Shown here one piece after another: positions 18,636-26,503 of a stretch of 64,000 nt of DNA. The stretch lies in contig CAWBRV010000008.1 of NCBI GenBank assembly GCA_963791225.1, positions 1,302,001-1,366,000 of the forward strand, given 5' to 3'. This stretch comes from PALSA-612 sp963791225 (GTDB taxonomy: Bacteria; Actinomycetota; Thermoleophilia; Gaiellales; Gaiellaceae). Position 1 is the first letter of the stretch. Each line of letters opens with the position of its first letter. Under the pieces are notes generated by a model. The model was not told the DNA's origin and did not search any database. It saw only the letters and a program-made list of their open reading frames with translations. The translations under genes were made by a program, and so were the position numbers.

Positions 18636-19295
18636 ATGACGATCGAACGCCAGGACGAGCTCGCGCGGCGGGTGCTCGCTCCTCTCGACCGCGTTGAGCC
18701 GGTCCGCCTCCCCTCCGGTGACCGCGGCCGCCGCCGGCGTCGCTCGCTGGCGCTCGCGGTCGCCCTCGCCGTCGCGGCGGGCGGCCTGGCGGCGGCCGCG
18801 GTGTCCGGGCCGCTCGGGGGCGTCTTCTCGGCCGACCATCCACGCGCTGCGCGCGACGTGCTCGACCCGGCCACGGCGGCGATGCTCCGCGGCGACGAGC
18901 ACCATGACGCGGCCGCCGGGATCCGGCTGCTCGGACAGTCCCGGCTGCTCGGCGCGCTCGCGACGGGCAGGCGCGTCTACCTGGTCCCCACGAGCACCGG
19001 GCGGCTCTGCGTCGTCGTCGAGCGGCTCACGGAGTCCTGCGGCGACCCGCTCACGCAGACCGTGCCGCTCACGTTCGCGGTCGCCGACCCCGACCGTGCC
19101 GGCGGCGGCGAGGGGCCGATCGCCTACGGCGTCGCGCGTGACGGCGTCGTGTCGGTGTCCTTCACCGTCGACGGGAGGCGGGCGAGTGTACCCGTACGAC
19201 ACAACCTGTTCGCGTTCCAGGGACGGCCGACCGACCGGCGGTTCTCGGCCCCGGTCGCCCACTTCGCGAACGGTCAGAGTCGGACGATCGGCTGA
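18636..19295 (+). CDS. Single-pass membrane protein next to the sigma factor (possible anti-sigma factor)
   Basis: A 219-residue protein with a short cytoplasmic N-terminus (about 35 residues, basic, RGRRRRR at the end), one membrane helix (LALAVALAVAAGGLAAAAV) and an outer domain of about 155 residues. The cytoplasmic part is short for a classical zinc anti-sigma domain and lacks the HxxxCxxC motif, so an anti-sigma role rests only on the position. The outer part has two cysteines (GRLCVVV, ESCGDP). It starts two bases after the sigma factor and overlaps the permease start by one base. Confidence 0.75.
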   Translation: MTIERQDELARRVLAPLDRVEPVRLPSGDRGRRRRRSLALAVALAVAAGGLAAAAVSGPLGGVFSADHPRAARDVLDPATAAMLRGDEHHDAAAGIRLLGQSRLLGALATGRRVYLVPTSTGRLCVVVERLTESCGDPLTQTVPLTFAVADPDRAGGGEGPIAYGVARDGVVSVSFTVDGRRASVPVRHNLFAFQGRPTDRRFSAPVAHFANGQSRTIG

Positions 19296-20266
19296 TGGCG
19301 GCGTTCCTCGTCCGGCGGGTCTTCTGGGCGATCTTCCTGCTGCTGGCAGCGACCGTCATCACGTACGTGATCTTCTTCCTCGTCCCGGGCGACCCGGCGC
19401 AACTCGCCTGCGGCCGGGCGTGCACGCCGCGGGATGTGGCGCGGGTCCGCCACCTGCTGCATCTGGACGAGCCGGTGTACCAGCAGTACCTCCGCTTCCT
19501 CTGGAATCTCGTCGGTCACCAGTCGCTCGGCACCTCGTTCGCGAACCGCGTCAGCGTCAACTACTTCATCGGCCAGGACGCTCCGGTCACCGCCTCGCTC
19601 GTCTTCGGCGCGGCGCTCTTCTGGCTGGCGTTGTCGATCCCGATCGGCGTCCTCTCCGCCCTGCGCCCGCGGTCGCTGCTCGACCGCGCCTCGATGACGT
19701 TTGTGCTGATCGGGATCTCCGCCCACCCCGTGTGGATCGGCCTGATCCTCTCCTTCGCCTTCGGGTACAAGCTCGGCGTCACCCCGATCTCCGGCTACTG
19801 CAACTTCTTCGGCGCCGGAGCGGGCTCCGACTGCGGCGGTCCCGTCGAGTGGGCGTACCACATGCTCTTGCCCTGGTGCACGTTCATGGTCCTGTACGCG
19901 GCGCTCTACGTCCGCCTGATCCGGGCGAACGTGATGGAGACGCTCAACGAGGACTACGTTCGGACCGCGCGTGCCAAGGGCAGCCCGGAGCGCCGCGTCC
20001 TCGTGCACCACGTGCTCCGGAACTCGATGCTGCCCGTGGTCACCATCCTGGGCATGGACATCGGCCTCGCGCTCGGCGGTGCGATCTTCACCGAGTCGAT
20101 CTTCAACCTGCACGGGCTCGGCCAGCAGCTGATCACGTCGTACAACCAGCTCGACCTGCCGGTGATCATGGGGATCGTGGTCTTCTCGACGATTGCGGTG
20201 ATCATCTTCAACCTCGTCGTCGACATCGCGTACGCGTTCCTCGACCCGCGCATCCGCCTGGCCTGA
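19295..20266 (+). CDS. DppB-type ABC transporter permease, without partner genes
   Basis: A 323-residue dipeptide/oligopeptide-type permease: N-terminal helix, the extracytoplasmic loop with VRHLLHLDEPVYQQYLRFLW, and five further helices. The EAA-like loop is RTARAKGSPERRVLVHHVLRNSMLPV, which contacts the ATPase. DppC, ATPase and binding-protein genes are absent: the next gene is convergent. A substrate-binding protein and the other subunits must come from elsewhere, or the operon has been cut. Its start overlaps the stop of the membrane protein by one base, so all three genes from the sigma factor on are co-transcribed. Confidence 0.9.
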   Translation: MAAFLVRRVFWAIFLLLAATVITYVIFFLVPGDPAQLACGRACTPRDVARVRHLLHLDEPVYQQYLRFLWNLVGHQSLGTSFANRVSVNYFIGQDAPVTASLVFGAALFWLALSIPIGVLSALRPRSLLDRASMTFVLIGISAHPVWIGLILSFAFGYKLGVTPISGYCNFFGAGAGSDCGGPVEWAYHMLLPWCTFMVLYAALYVRLIRANVMETLNEDYVRTARAKGSPERRVLVHHVLRNSMLPVVTILGMDIGLALGGAIFTESIFNLHGLGQQLITSYNQLDLPVIMGIVVFSTIAVIIFNLVVDIAYAFLDPRIRLA

Positions 20267-20279
20267 ACGACGAGGCGCA

Positions 20280-20313
20280 GGCTTCCCCCCGGCGCGGACG
20301 CCGAGGGGAAGCC
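20280..20313. terminator. Bidirectional terminator between permease and phosphoesterase genes
   Basis: GGCTTCCCC and GGGGAAGCC frame an inner CGGCG/CGCCG stem, giving a long, nearly perfect hairpin between the convergent stops at 20266 and 20333. No T-run is evident. It probably acts in both directions. Confidence 0.65.
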
Positions 20314-20332
20314 GTGAGCTTCCTGAGACTCG

Positions 20333-22771
20333 TTACGGGACCAGCTTGTCCGCGGAGCGGAGCGTGTTGGTGCAGTGGGCGAACTCGGAGTTGCCCTTCG
20401 GGATCGGGGTGTTGTTGAACTCCGCGTTGAAGAGGTCGTTCTTGATCGTCGTCGCCAGGGAGTCACGATCGCTGCCGAGGCTCTTGATCTGCGAGAGGAC
20501 GTTCTGGTACGTCGAGTCGTCGCTGCTCGACCCGGTCTTGAGCGCGGCCGTGTCGGCGAGGAGCACGTCCGTGCCGAACCGTCCGACGCTGGAGTTGAGT
20601 TGCTTGTAGCAGACGGCCAGCGGCTGGAACTTCTTGTCGCCCGTCTGGCCGGGGCTGATCGTCAGATCCTCGGTCAGCACGCGTCCGTCGTCGATGTAGT
20701 CGTCCTTGAGCCCCGTCAAGGCCATGATCGTCGGGCGGGTGTCGGTGTGGTCAGCCCACGTCCCGGGGTTGGCGATCGCCGTGACCAGCTGCGGGTTGGA
20801 GTTCGCCGTGCCGGCCGAGTTCGGCCCCTGGCCGGCGCTGAACCCGTCGACGCCCTTGTGCGCCACGCCCGGCCCGACCAGGCCCAGCCACGTGTTGTCG
20901 ATCTCCTGGGCGTAGTAGCCGTGGTCCCAGGCGAAGGCGCTGTTGACGAAGCTGCAGTTCGCCGCGGCGTTTGCCTGGGTCGTCCCGGCCGGGCATCCGT
21001 CCACGGCCGAACTCTTGTCCTGCGTGCCCGAGGTGAAGAAGAAGTCGGGCTTCGGGAACACGGTGAACGACGGCGTTCGGTTCGGGTCCGCGTTCACGAA
21101 GTGGAGGAGCTGCTCGGCCGTCGGGTCGGCCTGCCATTGCGAGATGTTCTCGGGAACGCCACCGTCCCACGTGTCGTTCGCCGTCGCGGTGCCGAAGTCC
21201 CGCTCGAGCTGGCGTGTCGCGGGATCGTTCGGCCCGGGGTTGCCCGTGATGAAGATCGAGTTCCCCTGAGGCTCGTCGTAGAAGGGTGTCGAGTTTCCGA
21301 ACTGGTGCAGCAGCAACCCGTGGATGTTCACCTGTTGCTCACCGATCTTCCCCGGATAGAAGCAGCTGTAGCCGGTCGTGAGCGGCGTGCCCGTGCACGA
21401 CGGCGTCGGATCGACCGAGCGGCCCACGTTGGCGCCGGCGAAGTGGTCGCCTTCGTCCGCGGTGAAGACGAACAGCGTGTTGCTCGCGTTGATGCCGTCG
21501 TCGGCGAGCCGCTTGAAGAACGTGTCGAACGCCTGGTTGTAGGCGGCGAGATTCTCCTTGTAGCACTTGTCGGCCGGCCCCTGAGCAGCGCTGCTGCTCG
21601 TGCTCGTGTTCGAGCAGCCGGTCTGGCTCGTGCCCGCGGCGGTCTTCTTCTCGTGGGCGTCGGAGATGTAGGCGTACGTGATCGGGACGCCGGTCTCCTG
21701 CATGTCGGCCGCGTATGCCAGCGACTGCGCGGCGCTGATCGGTCCGAACCCGGGGAAGCCGGGGGTGAACGTGGGTGGGCCCGGGAACGGCACGACCGAG
21801 AACGCACCGTTCATCTGGGTGCCGTTGAGATCGGTGAGGTTGCCGGCGGCGTCATAGACGGGGTACGTGTGGCCGTTGACGACGCGGTTCCCACCCGAGT
21901 TGGCGGCCTGCTTGAGCTGCGGCTGCAGGTACTTGTGGCCGAAGACGGCCTGGAAGCCGCCATAGCCGCCGGGCTCGTCCGGAAGCACGTCGTTGACCGC
22001 CGTGTTCGACGGCGTGGACTGCCCGAACTTGATCGCCTGGGCGGACGAGCAGAACGTGTCGGCCTGCGCGCAGTGGACACCGAGGCCCTCGTAATCGTTG
22101 ACCTCCTGATCCTTGAAGACGGGATCGACGGTGTCGGCGTTGAGTTGGGCCACCTCGGGCGAGTTCGGCCCGAAGATGTTCGCCAGGTCGGGGTTGAGGT
22201 TCTCCAGCACCATGTTGGCGGTCGAGACGTCGCCGACGCTGCAGCCCGCCCGTGTGAACGGCACCCAGGGAGCCGGCGGCGTCTTGGGTGGGGATCCGGC
22301 TGCGGGCACGTTGTCCGAGTAGGGCATGTTCGGAAATGGATCCAGCCCGTACGTACCGGTCCAGTACGCGAACGACGACTTGGGCGTCACCGTCCCCCCG
22401 CCGTTGTAGGTCTCGTAAGTGTTGGTGAGCCCCTGTCCGTGCCGGTCGCCGTAGAGCCCGCTGTAGTTCGTCAGGCTGTCGTCGGCCGTGTGGGCGATCA
22501 ACGGCGTGTTGTTGTTCGAGAGCATCGTGCCCTGGCTGGTGATGAAGTTCTGGAGCGCGGGCATCTGCTCCAGGTCGGAGAGAACGTTTGGGTTGTCGCG
22601 ATTGAAGTGGGTGTTGTCGAAGGTGACCTCGATCACGTGCTTGATGCCGTTGCCGAGCTGGCAGCCCGAGACGGCTGCCGTGCTCCTGCCTCCTGACGCG
22701 ATCGTCGCGGTGCCGGCGAGTGAGGCTGCTACGGCCGCGCCGAGGACGAGCAGGTGTCGTGCTCTCATCAT
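20333..22771 (-). CDS. Large secreted alkaline-phosphatase-fold (phosphoesterase-like) protein
   Basis: An 812-residue exported protein with an N-terminal signal (HLLVLGAAVAASLAGTATIA). The body looks like the alkaline phosphatase/phosphoesterase superfamily: IKHVIEVTFDNTHFNRDNP near the start, where the first metal-site aspartate and nucleophile Thr would fall; LFVFTADEGDHFAGAN, with the typical second metal site; and AFAWDHGYYAQEIDNTWLGLVGPGVA near the end, with a third. The substrate is not known. Several regions are rich in Ser, Thr and Asn, as in surface proteins. A strong hairpin follows the stop. The start has AGGAGAGATG, which fits as ribosome-binding site. Confidence 0.78.
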   Translation of the reverse strand: MMRARHLLVLGAAVAASLAGTATIASGGRSTAAVSGCQLGNGIKHVIEVTFDNTHFNRDNPNVLSDLEQMPALQNFITSQGTMLSNNNTPLIAHTADDSLTNYSGLYGDRHGQGLTNTYETYNGGGTVTPKSSFAYWTGTYGLDPFPNMPYSDNVPAAGSPPKTPPAPWVPFTRAGCSVGDVSTANMVLENLNPDLANIFGPNSPEVAQLNADTVDPVFKDQEVNDYEGLGVHCAQADTFCSSAQAIKFGQSTPSNTAVNDVLPDEPGGYGGFQAVFGHKYLQPQLKQAANSGGNRVVNGHTYPVYDAAGNLTDLNGTQMNGAFSVVPFPGPPTFTPGFPGFGPISAAQSLAYAADMQETGVPITYAYISDAHEKKTAAGTSQTGCSNTSTSSSAAQGPADKCYKENLAAYNQAFDTFFKRLADDGINASNTLFVFTADEGDHFAGANVGRSVDPTPSCTGTPLTTGYSCFYPGKIGEQQVNIHGLLLHQFGNSTPFYDEPQGNSIFITGNPGPNDPATRQLERDFGTATANDTWDGGVPENISQWQADPTAEQLLHFVNADPNRTPSFTVFPKPDFFFTSGTQDKSSAVDGCPAGTTQANAAANCSFVNSAFAWDHGYYAQEIDNTWLGLVGPGVAHKGVDGFSAGQGPNSAGTANSNPQLVTAIANPGTWADHTDTRPTIMALTGLKDDYIDDGRVLTEDLTISPGQTGDKKFQPLAVCYKQLNSSVGRFGTDVLLADTAALKTGSSSDDSTYQNVLSQIKSLGSDRDSLATTIKNDLFNAEFNNTPIPKGNSEFAHCTNTLRSADKLVP

Positions 22772-23002
22772 CTCTCCTCCATGGTTCGCGTTTGGCGTTT
22801 CCCCGCGATCGTCGGCCGCCCGGGATCGGTCCGGGGTGTCACTCTGGCGAACATTCGGAGTGGGTGAGGTGGACGCGTGCGATCGAAACGCACAGGCGCG
22901 CGCACCTGTCCCTCCCGGTTGCGGGCTACCGACCGAACGTCGCTGGCATGCCCCGCCGAGCTATAGATCAAACGCGAAACAGGAGACCGGATTTGCCGTG
23001 CG

Positions 23003-23902
23003 TCAGATGGCGGCGAGCGCGATCCTGGCCAGGCGCCGCTGGCCGAGCACGTTCGGGTGGAAGCTGTAGCGGAAGTTCGTCGGGATGATGTTCAGCCCGT
23101 TGAACCACGGGCTCTCGGAGCAGGCGTCGTGCCCGGCGAATCCGGATGGGGCGAGATAGGTCACCTTGGCGCTCGCGGCGGCCGCGGCCGCGTAGCGCAC
23201 GGATGCGTCGAGGGCGTTGACCGCGTCGTGGAGGAAGCGCAGGTCCTCCGGCTCGAACCACAGGCGGCAGTTCGAGAGCTGTGGTGCCGAGGACGGAAAC
23301 GGGTTCGGATAGCCGAGGACGAGGATGCGTGCATTCGGCGCCCGGGCGTGGACGGTGCGGTACACGCCCGGCAACGAGGTGCGGAGCCGCGCGATCGCAT
23401 TCTTCACCCGCGCGCGCCAGTCGCCCTCGCAGCTCTCGAGTCCCGGAACGATGCGGGCGAAGACACATGCCATCGTGGCGCTTCCGAACTGCGCGTCGTT
23501 GCCCCCGATCGTCAGCGTCACGAGGTCGACGCGGGGGTCGGTCGTCCCGGGCCGGGAGATCCGGTCGAGCTGGGCGATCTCGCCCGGATTCTCGTGGTTC
23601 GTCCGGACCATGTCGACGGTGAGAGCGCCGCTGCAGGCCCAGAACCCCCATGTCCCGGGCGAGCTCCGGCGGCCCGCGATCATCGCGGGATAGCCGCGGA
23701 AGGAGCGGTGGCAGGTGTCGCGGACGGGGAGGTACTTGTCGGTGCCGGGCCGGAAGGGCGGAACGCCCTCGCCGGAGGAGAACGAGTCTCCGAGCGCGAT
23801 GTAGCGCAGCGGGACTGGCGCGCTCCGACCCTGGCCTGCCGGTGCGATCAGGGCGGCGCACGCGAGCCCGGCGAGGAGCGCGAGTGCGAGGACGCGTCGC
23901 AT
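23003..23902 (-). CDS. Secreted SGNH/GDSL hydrolase
   Basis: A 299-residue exported esterase. A signal peptide (RVLALALLAGLACAALIAPA) is followed by block I ALGDSFSSGEG with the catalytic serine, block III TIGGNDAQFG with the oxyanion Gly and Asn, and block V SFHPN with the histidine near the end. Six or more cysteines probably form disulfides, as in Streptomyces secreted lipases of this family. The ATG 23902 start is preferred to the much longer open frame, since the signal peptide begins there. It is divergent from the YitT-like gene. Confidence 0.88.
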   Translation of the reverse strand: MRRVLALALLAGLACAALIAPAGQGRSAPVPLRYIALGDSFSSGEGVPPFRPGTDKYLPVRDTCHRSFRGYPAMIAGRRSSPGTWGFWACSGALTVDMVRTNHENPGEIAQLDRISRPGTTDPRVDLVTLTIGGNDAQFGSATMACVFARIVPGLESCEGDWRARVKNAIARLRTSLPGVYRTVHARAPNARILVLGYPNPFPSSAPQLSNCRLWFEPEDLRFLHDAVNALDASVRYAAAAAASAKVTYLAPSGFAGHDACSESPWFNGLNIIPTNFRYSFHPNVLGQRRLARIALAAI

Positions 23903-23922
23903 CGGCCCGTAGATTAGGTGCA

Positions 23923-24582
23923 ATGCGTGCGCCGCCACGGATCCGGGGCAGCCTTGCCCTGCGGCTCGCCGTCCTCGTCGGCGGCCTGTTCCTGTTCGCC
24001 CTCGGGATCGTGGCGTTCCTCGAGTCGCGGCTCGGGCTGTCGCCGTGGGACACGCTGCATCAGGGCCTCTCACGGCACACGCCGATCTCGTTCGGCGAGG
24101 CGAACATCGTCGTCAGCGTCGTCGTCGTGACGATCGCCTGGCTGCTCGGCGCGAAGATCGGCATCGGGACGCTCGCCAATGCGCTGCTCGTGGGCGGCTT
24201 CGTCGTCGTCTTGACCTCGATCGGTGCCGTGCAGGGGCTTGCGCACGACCCGCTCGGCGTTCGGATCGGCCTGCTCACAGCCGGCGTCGCGCTGACCGGC
24301 TTCGGCTCGGGGCTCTATCTGACGGCCGCGCTCGGCGCCGGCCCGCGGGACTCGCTGATGGTCGTCGGGTCGAAGCGGCTCGGCCGGCGGATCTCGGTCG
24401 TCCGCGCGGCGCTCGAGATCTGCGCGCTCGCGGTCGGCTTCGCCCTCGGCGGCACGATCGGCGTCGGCACGGTCGCGTTCGCGCTGCTGATCGGGCCGTC
24501 GATCGAGGCGTCGTTCTGGCTCCTCGACCGGTCCAGCCTGACACTGCCGCCCGCGCCGGCCGCAGCGGTCGCCTCCGCCTAG
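23923..24582 (+). CDS. YitT/YczE-family membrane protein
   Basis: A 219-residue protein with about five or six membrane helices. The YczE pattern is visible: LESRLGLSPWDTLHQGL in the first loop, ALGAGPRDSLMV in the central loop, and a C-terminal GVGTVAFALLIGPSIEASFWLL. Family function is unknown; membership in transport has been suggested. ATG 23923 is the start, twenty bases from the divergent hydrolase start. The next gene follows within about 25 bases. Confidence 0.83.
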   Translation: MRAPPRIRGSLALRLAVLVGGLFLFALGIVAFLESRLGLSPWDTLHQGLSRHTPISFGEANIVVSVVVVTIAWLLGAKIGIGTLANALLVGGFVVVLTSIGAVQGLAHDPLGVRIGLLTAGVALTGFGSGLYLTAALGAGPRDSLMVVGSKRLGRRISVVRAALEICALAVGFALGGTIGVGTVAFALLIGPSIEASFWLLDRSSLTLPPAPAAAVASA

Positions 24583-24605
24583 CCGTGGCGGCGTACGATC
24601 GGGCG

Positions 24606-25442
24606 GTGGCGATCGTGACGCACGAGCTCGGCGACCCGGACGCACCGCCGCTCGTCTTCCTGCACGCGCTGGGAGTCGGGACGAGTGGCCGCTACGCGTC
24701 GGAGATCGCGGCGCTCCTCCGCCGTCGGGTCATCGGCGTCGACGCGCCGGGCTTCGGCTCGAGTCCGGCGCTCGCGCCCGAGGAGTACGAGCTCGAGCCG
24801 TATCTCCGGCTCGTTCGCGGCGTCCTCGACGAGCTCGGCCTGACCCGGACGGCGCTGATGGGCCACTCGTGGGGCGGACTCGTCGCCTGTCATTTCGCGG
24901 CAGCCGACCCGGAGCGGGTGAGTGCGCTCGTCCTGCTTGACAGCGGCCACCTCGACTACCCCGACCAGCCCGGGGTCGATCCCGATCTCCCGCTCGAGGG
25001 GTGGATCGAGCGCGTGAGTCGCGCCCGGTGGCGCTGGCCGTCCCGGGATGCCTTCCTCGCCGAGCTCCGCGTGGACGCGACGCGGACCACGCCCGAGTAC
25101 GAGGAGGCCGTCCTCGCGGGGATGGTCGAGGAGCCCGACGGCTCGCTCCGCGGCCCGACGCCTGAGGTACGCGGTGCCGTGTACCGCGCGCTCGCCCGGG
25201 AGCGCAGCAGCGCGGCCTGGCCTGCGATCGACGCCGCCGGGATCCCGACGTTGCTCGTCTACGCGACCGAGCCCGCCGACCGGGCGGCCGGGAACGAGGC
25301 AGGCGCGCAACGGCTCGTGCAGGCGGTCCGCAGTGCGGAGGCCGTCCCGCTCCCGGGGGCGGGACACGACGTCATCGCCGACGGCGGGCCTGAGCTCGCG
25401 AGCATCGTCGCCGACTGGCTCGACGCGCGCGATCCGGCCTAG
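24606..25442 (+). CDS. Alpha/beta hydrolase
   Basis: An alpha/beta hydrolase of about 278 residues. HALGVG is the oxyanion region, MGHSWGG the nucleophile elbow with serine, and GAGHDVIAD the catalytic histidine. The acid would be in the strand LLVYATEPAD. No lid features define a substrate. The start is uncertain between GTGs at 24585, 24606 and 24615; I took 24606 because the family fold begins just after it. It converges on the cyclophilin gene, with nine bases between stops. Confidence 0.83.
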   Translation: MAIVTHELGDPDAPPLVFLHALGVGTSGRYASEIAALLRRRVIGVDAPGFGSSPALAPEEYELEPYLRLVRGVLDELGLTRTALMGHSWGGLVACHFAAADPERVSALVLLDSGHLDYPDQPGVDPDLPLEGWIERVSRARWRWPSRDAFLAELRVDATRTTPEYEEAVLAGMVEEPDGSLRGPTPEVRGAVYRALARERSSAAWPAIDAAGIPTLLVYATEPADRAAGNEAGAQRLVQAVRSAEAVPLPGAGHDVIADGGPELASIVADWLDARDPA

Positions 25443-25451
25443 CCGACCGAG

Positions 25452-25910
25452 CTAGTCCGCGAGCTCGACGCGCTCGATCACGACCGGTTCGTCCGGCCGG
25501 TCGCGCGAGTCCTTCGGCAACTGCGAGATCGCGTCCACCGTGCCCATCCCCTCGACGACGCGGCCGAAGACGGTGTGCTTGCCGTCGAGCCAGGGGCAGG
25601 CGTCGGCCGTGACGATGAAGAACTGGCTGCCGTTCGTGTCCGGCCCAGCGTTCGCCATCGCGAGCGCGCCGCGGGCGACGTGCTGGTCGTTCGCCTCGTC
25701 CTCGAACGTGTAGCCGGGCCCGCCGGTGCCGTCGCCGCGCGGACAGCCGCCCTGGATCATGAACCCGTCGATCACGCGGTGGAACGTGAGCCCGTCGTAG
25801 AAGCCCTTCCGGGCCAAGTCCTCGAAGTTCCCGACCGTCTTCGGCGCGTCGTCGGGGAACAGCTCGATCCGGATCGGCCCGTGGTTCGTCTGGAGGGTCG
25901 CTTCGCTCAT
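25452..25910 (-). CDS. Peptidyl-prolyl cis-trans isomerase, cyclophilin type
   Basis: A 152-residue cyclophilin with no signal peptide, so it is cytoplasmic. FHRVIDGFMIQGGCP holds the catalytic arginine, GSQFFIVT and WLDGKHTVFG are the other conserved blocks. The central loop GDGTGGPGYTFEDE is typical of bacterial PpiB-like proteins. It speeds folding around proline bonds. I prefer ATG 25910 (MSEATL) over 25925, since cyclophilins start just before the first strand. It converges on the hydrolase gene. Confidence 0.92.
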   Translation of the reverse strand: MSEATLQTNHGPIRIELFPDDAPKTVGNFEDLARKGFYDGLTFHRVIDGFMIQGGCPRGDGTGGPGYTFEDEANDQHVARGALAMANAGPDTNGSQFFIVTADACPWLDGKHTVFGRVVEGMGTVDAISQLPKDSRDRPDEPVVIERVELAD

Positions 25911-26009
25911 GGCTGCACCGTACACGTCCGAGAGACAGTCACTCGGACCTGTCCCGACGGGCCACCCGGAGGAGTCGGGCGGCGCCCCTTGTACCCTTGG
26001 CGGACGGAC

Positions 26010-26081
26010 GCGCCTGTAGCTCAGCGGAAGAGCGACGGCCTTCTAAGCCGTGGGTCGGAGGTTCGAATCCTCCCAGGCGCA
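26010..26081 (+). tRNA. tRNA-Arg(TCT), carrying an integration site
   Basis: A 72-base cloverleaf. GCGCCTG pairs with CAGGCGC, the anticodon stem ACGGC/GCCGT closes loop CTTCTAA with TCT at 26042-26044, and the T arm is GGAGG-TTCGAAT-CCTCC. CCA is not encoded. Its last 48 bases plus one are repeated at 29721-29769, so an element has used it as attachment site. Confidence 0.97.
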
Positions 26082-26082
26082 T
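26034..26082. repeat. Attachment-site copy within tRNA-Arg(TCT)
   Basis: 49 bases from GACGGCC to AGGCGCAT, identical to 29721-29769. This copy is part of the complete tRNA and marks the left end of the inserted island. Confidence 0.9.
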
Positions 26083-26411
26083 TGGAAACAAGCCAAATCT
26101 CGGCGCATCGACCTCGTAGGACAGCTATGCGGGTACAAAGGGTCGCCGGCGGGAAGGCTCCGCAGACAAGCGAGCGCCAACTGCACGTCATCGAGCGTCA
26201 GTGATCCGCACTCGGCTAGGAGCAGGCCGAGCCAGCGACGGGCCGCCGGGTCGTACCGATCGGGTGCCTCGGCAGCGAGCAGCGTGCAGTAGTCGAGCGC
26301 GTCCAGCAAGCCGACGCGGCGCTTCTCCCTCATCGCCATCTCTGCCTGGTTCACGCTGCGAACCTCGATCGACCGGCGGAAGCGGGTGACCGGCGAACCG
26401 TCCGAGGTCAT
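26043..26411 (-). CDS. Small hypothetical protein of the island, ending inside tRNA-Arg
   Basis: A 122-residue frame from ATG 26411. The middle part (RRVGLLDALDYCTLLAAEAPDRYDPAARRWLGLLLAE) looks like a real helical protein similar to small proteins that occur in actinobacterial mobile elements. The last residues (CAWEDSNLRPTA) are simply the antisense of the tRNA-Arg, so the original C-terminus has been replaced by integration or lies in a shorter product. No function can be assigned. It is the gene nearest the attachment site, a place often held by an excisionase or integrase. Confidence 0.55.
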   Translation of the reverse strand: MTSDGSPVTRFRRSIEVRSVNQAEMAMREKRRVGLLDALDYCTLLAAEAPDRYDPAARRWLGLLLAECGSLTLDDVQLALACLRSLPAGDPLYPHSCPTRSMRRDLACFQCAWEDSNLRPTA

Positions 26412-26503
26412 GCGCCAGGGTATCGAACACACGTTCGTGGCAGATCTGTACAGCAGGCTCGCCCCGGGCTGTCGCGTTTTGGTGGAAGGACGACGCCCGG
26501 CGA

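Noticed and set aside
23003..24073. Longer start for the SGNH hydrolase
   Set aside because: The extra residues are antisense of the YitT-like gene and would hide the signal peptide that starts at 23902.
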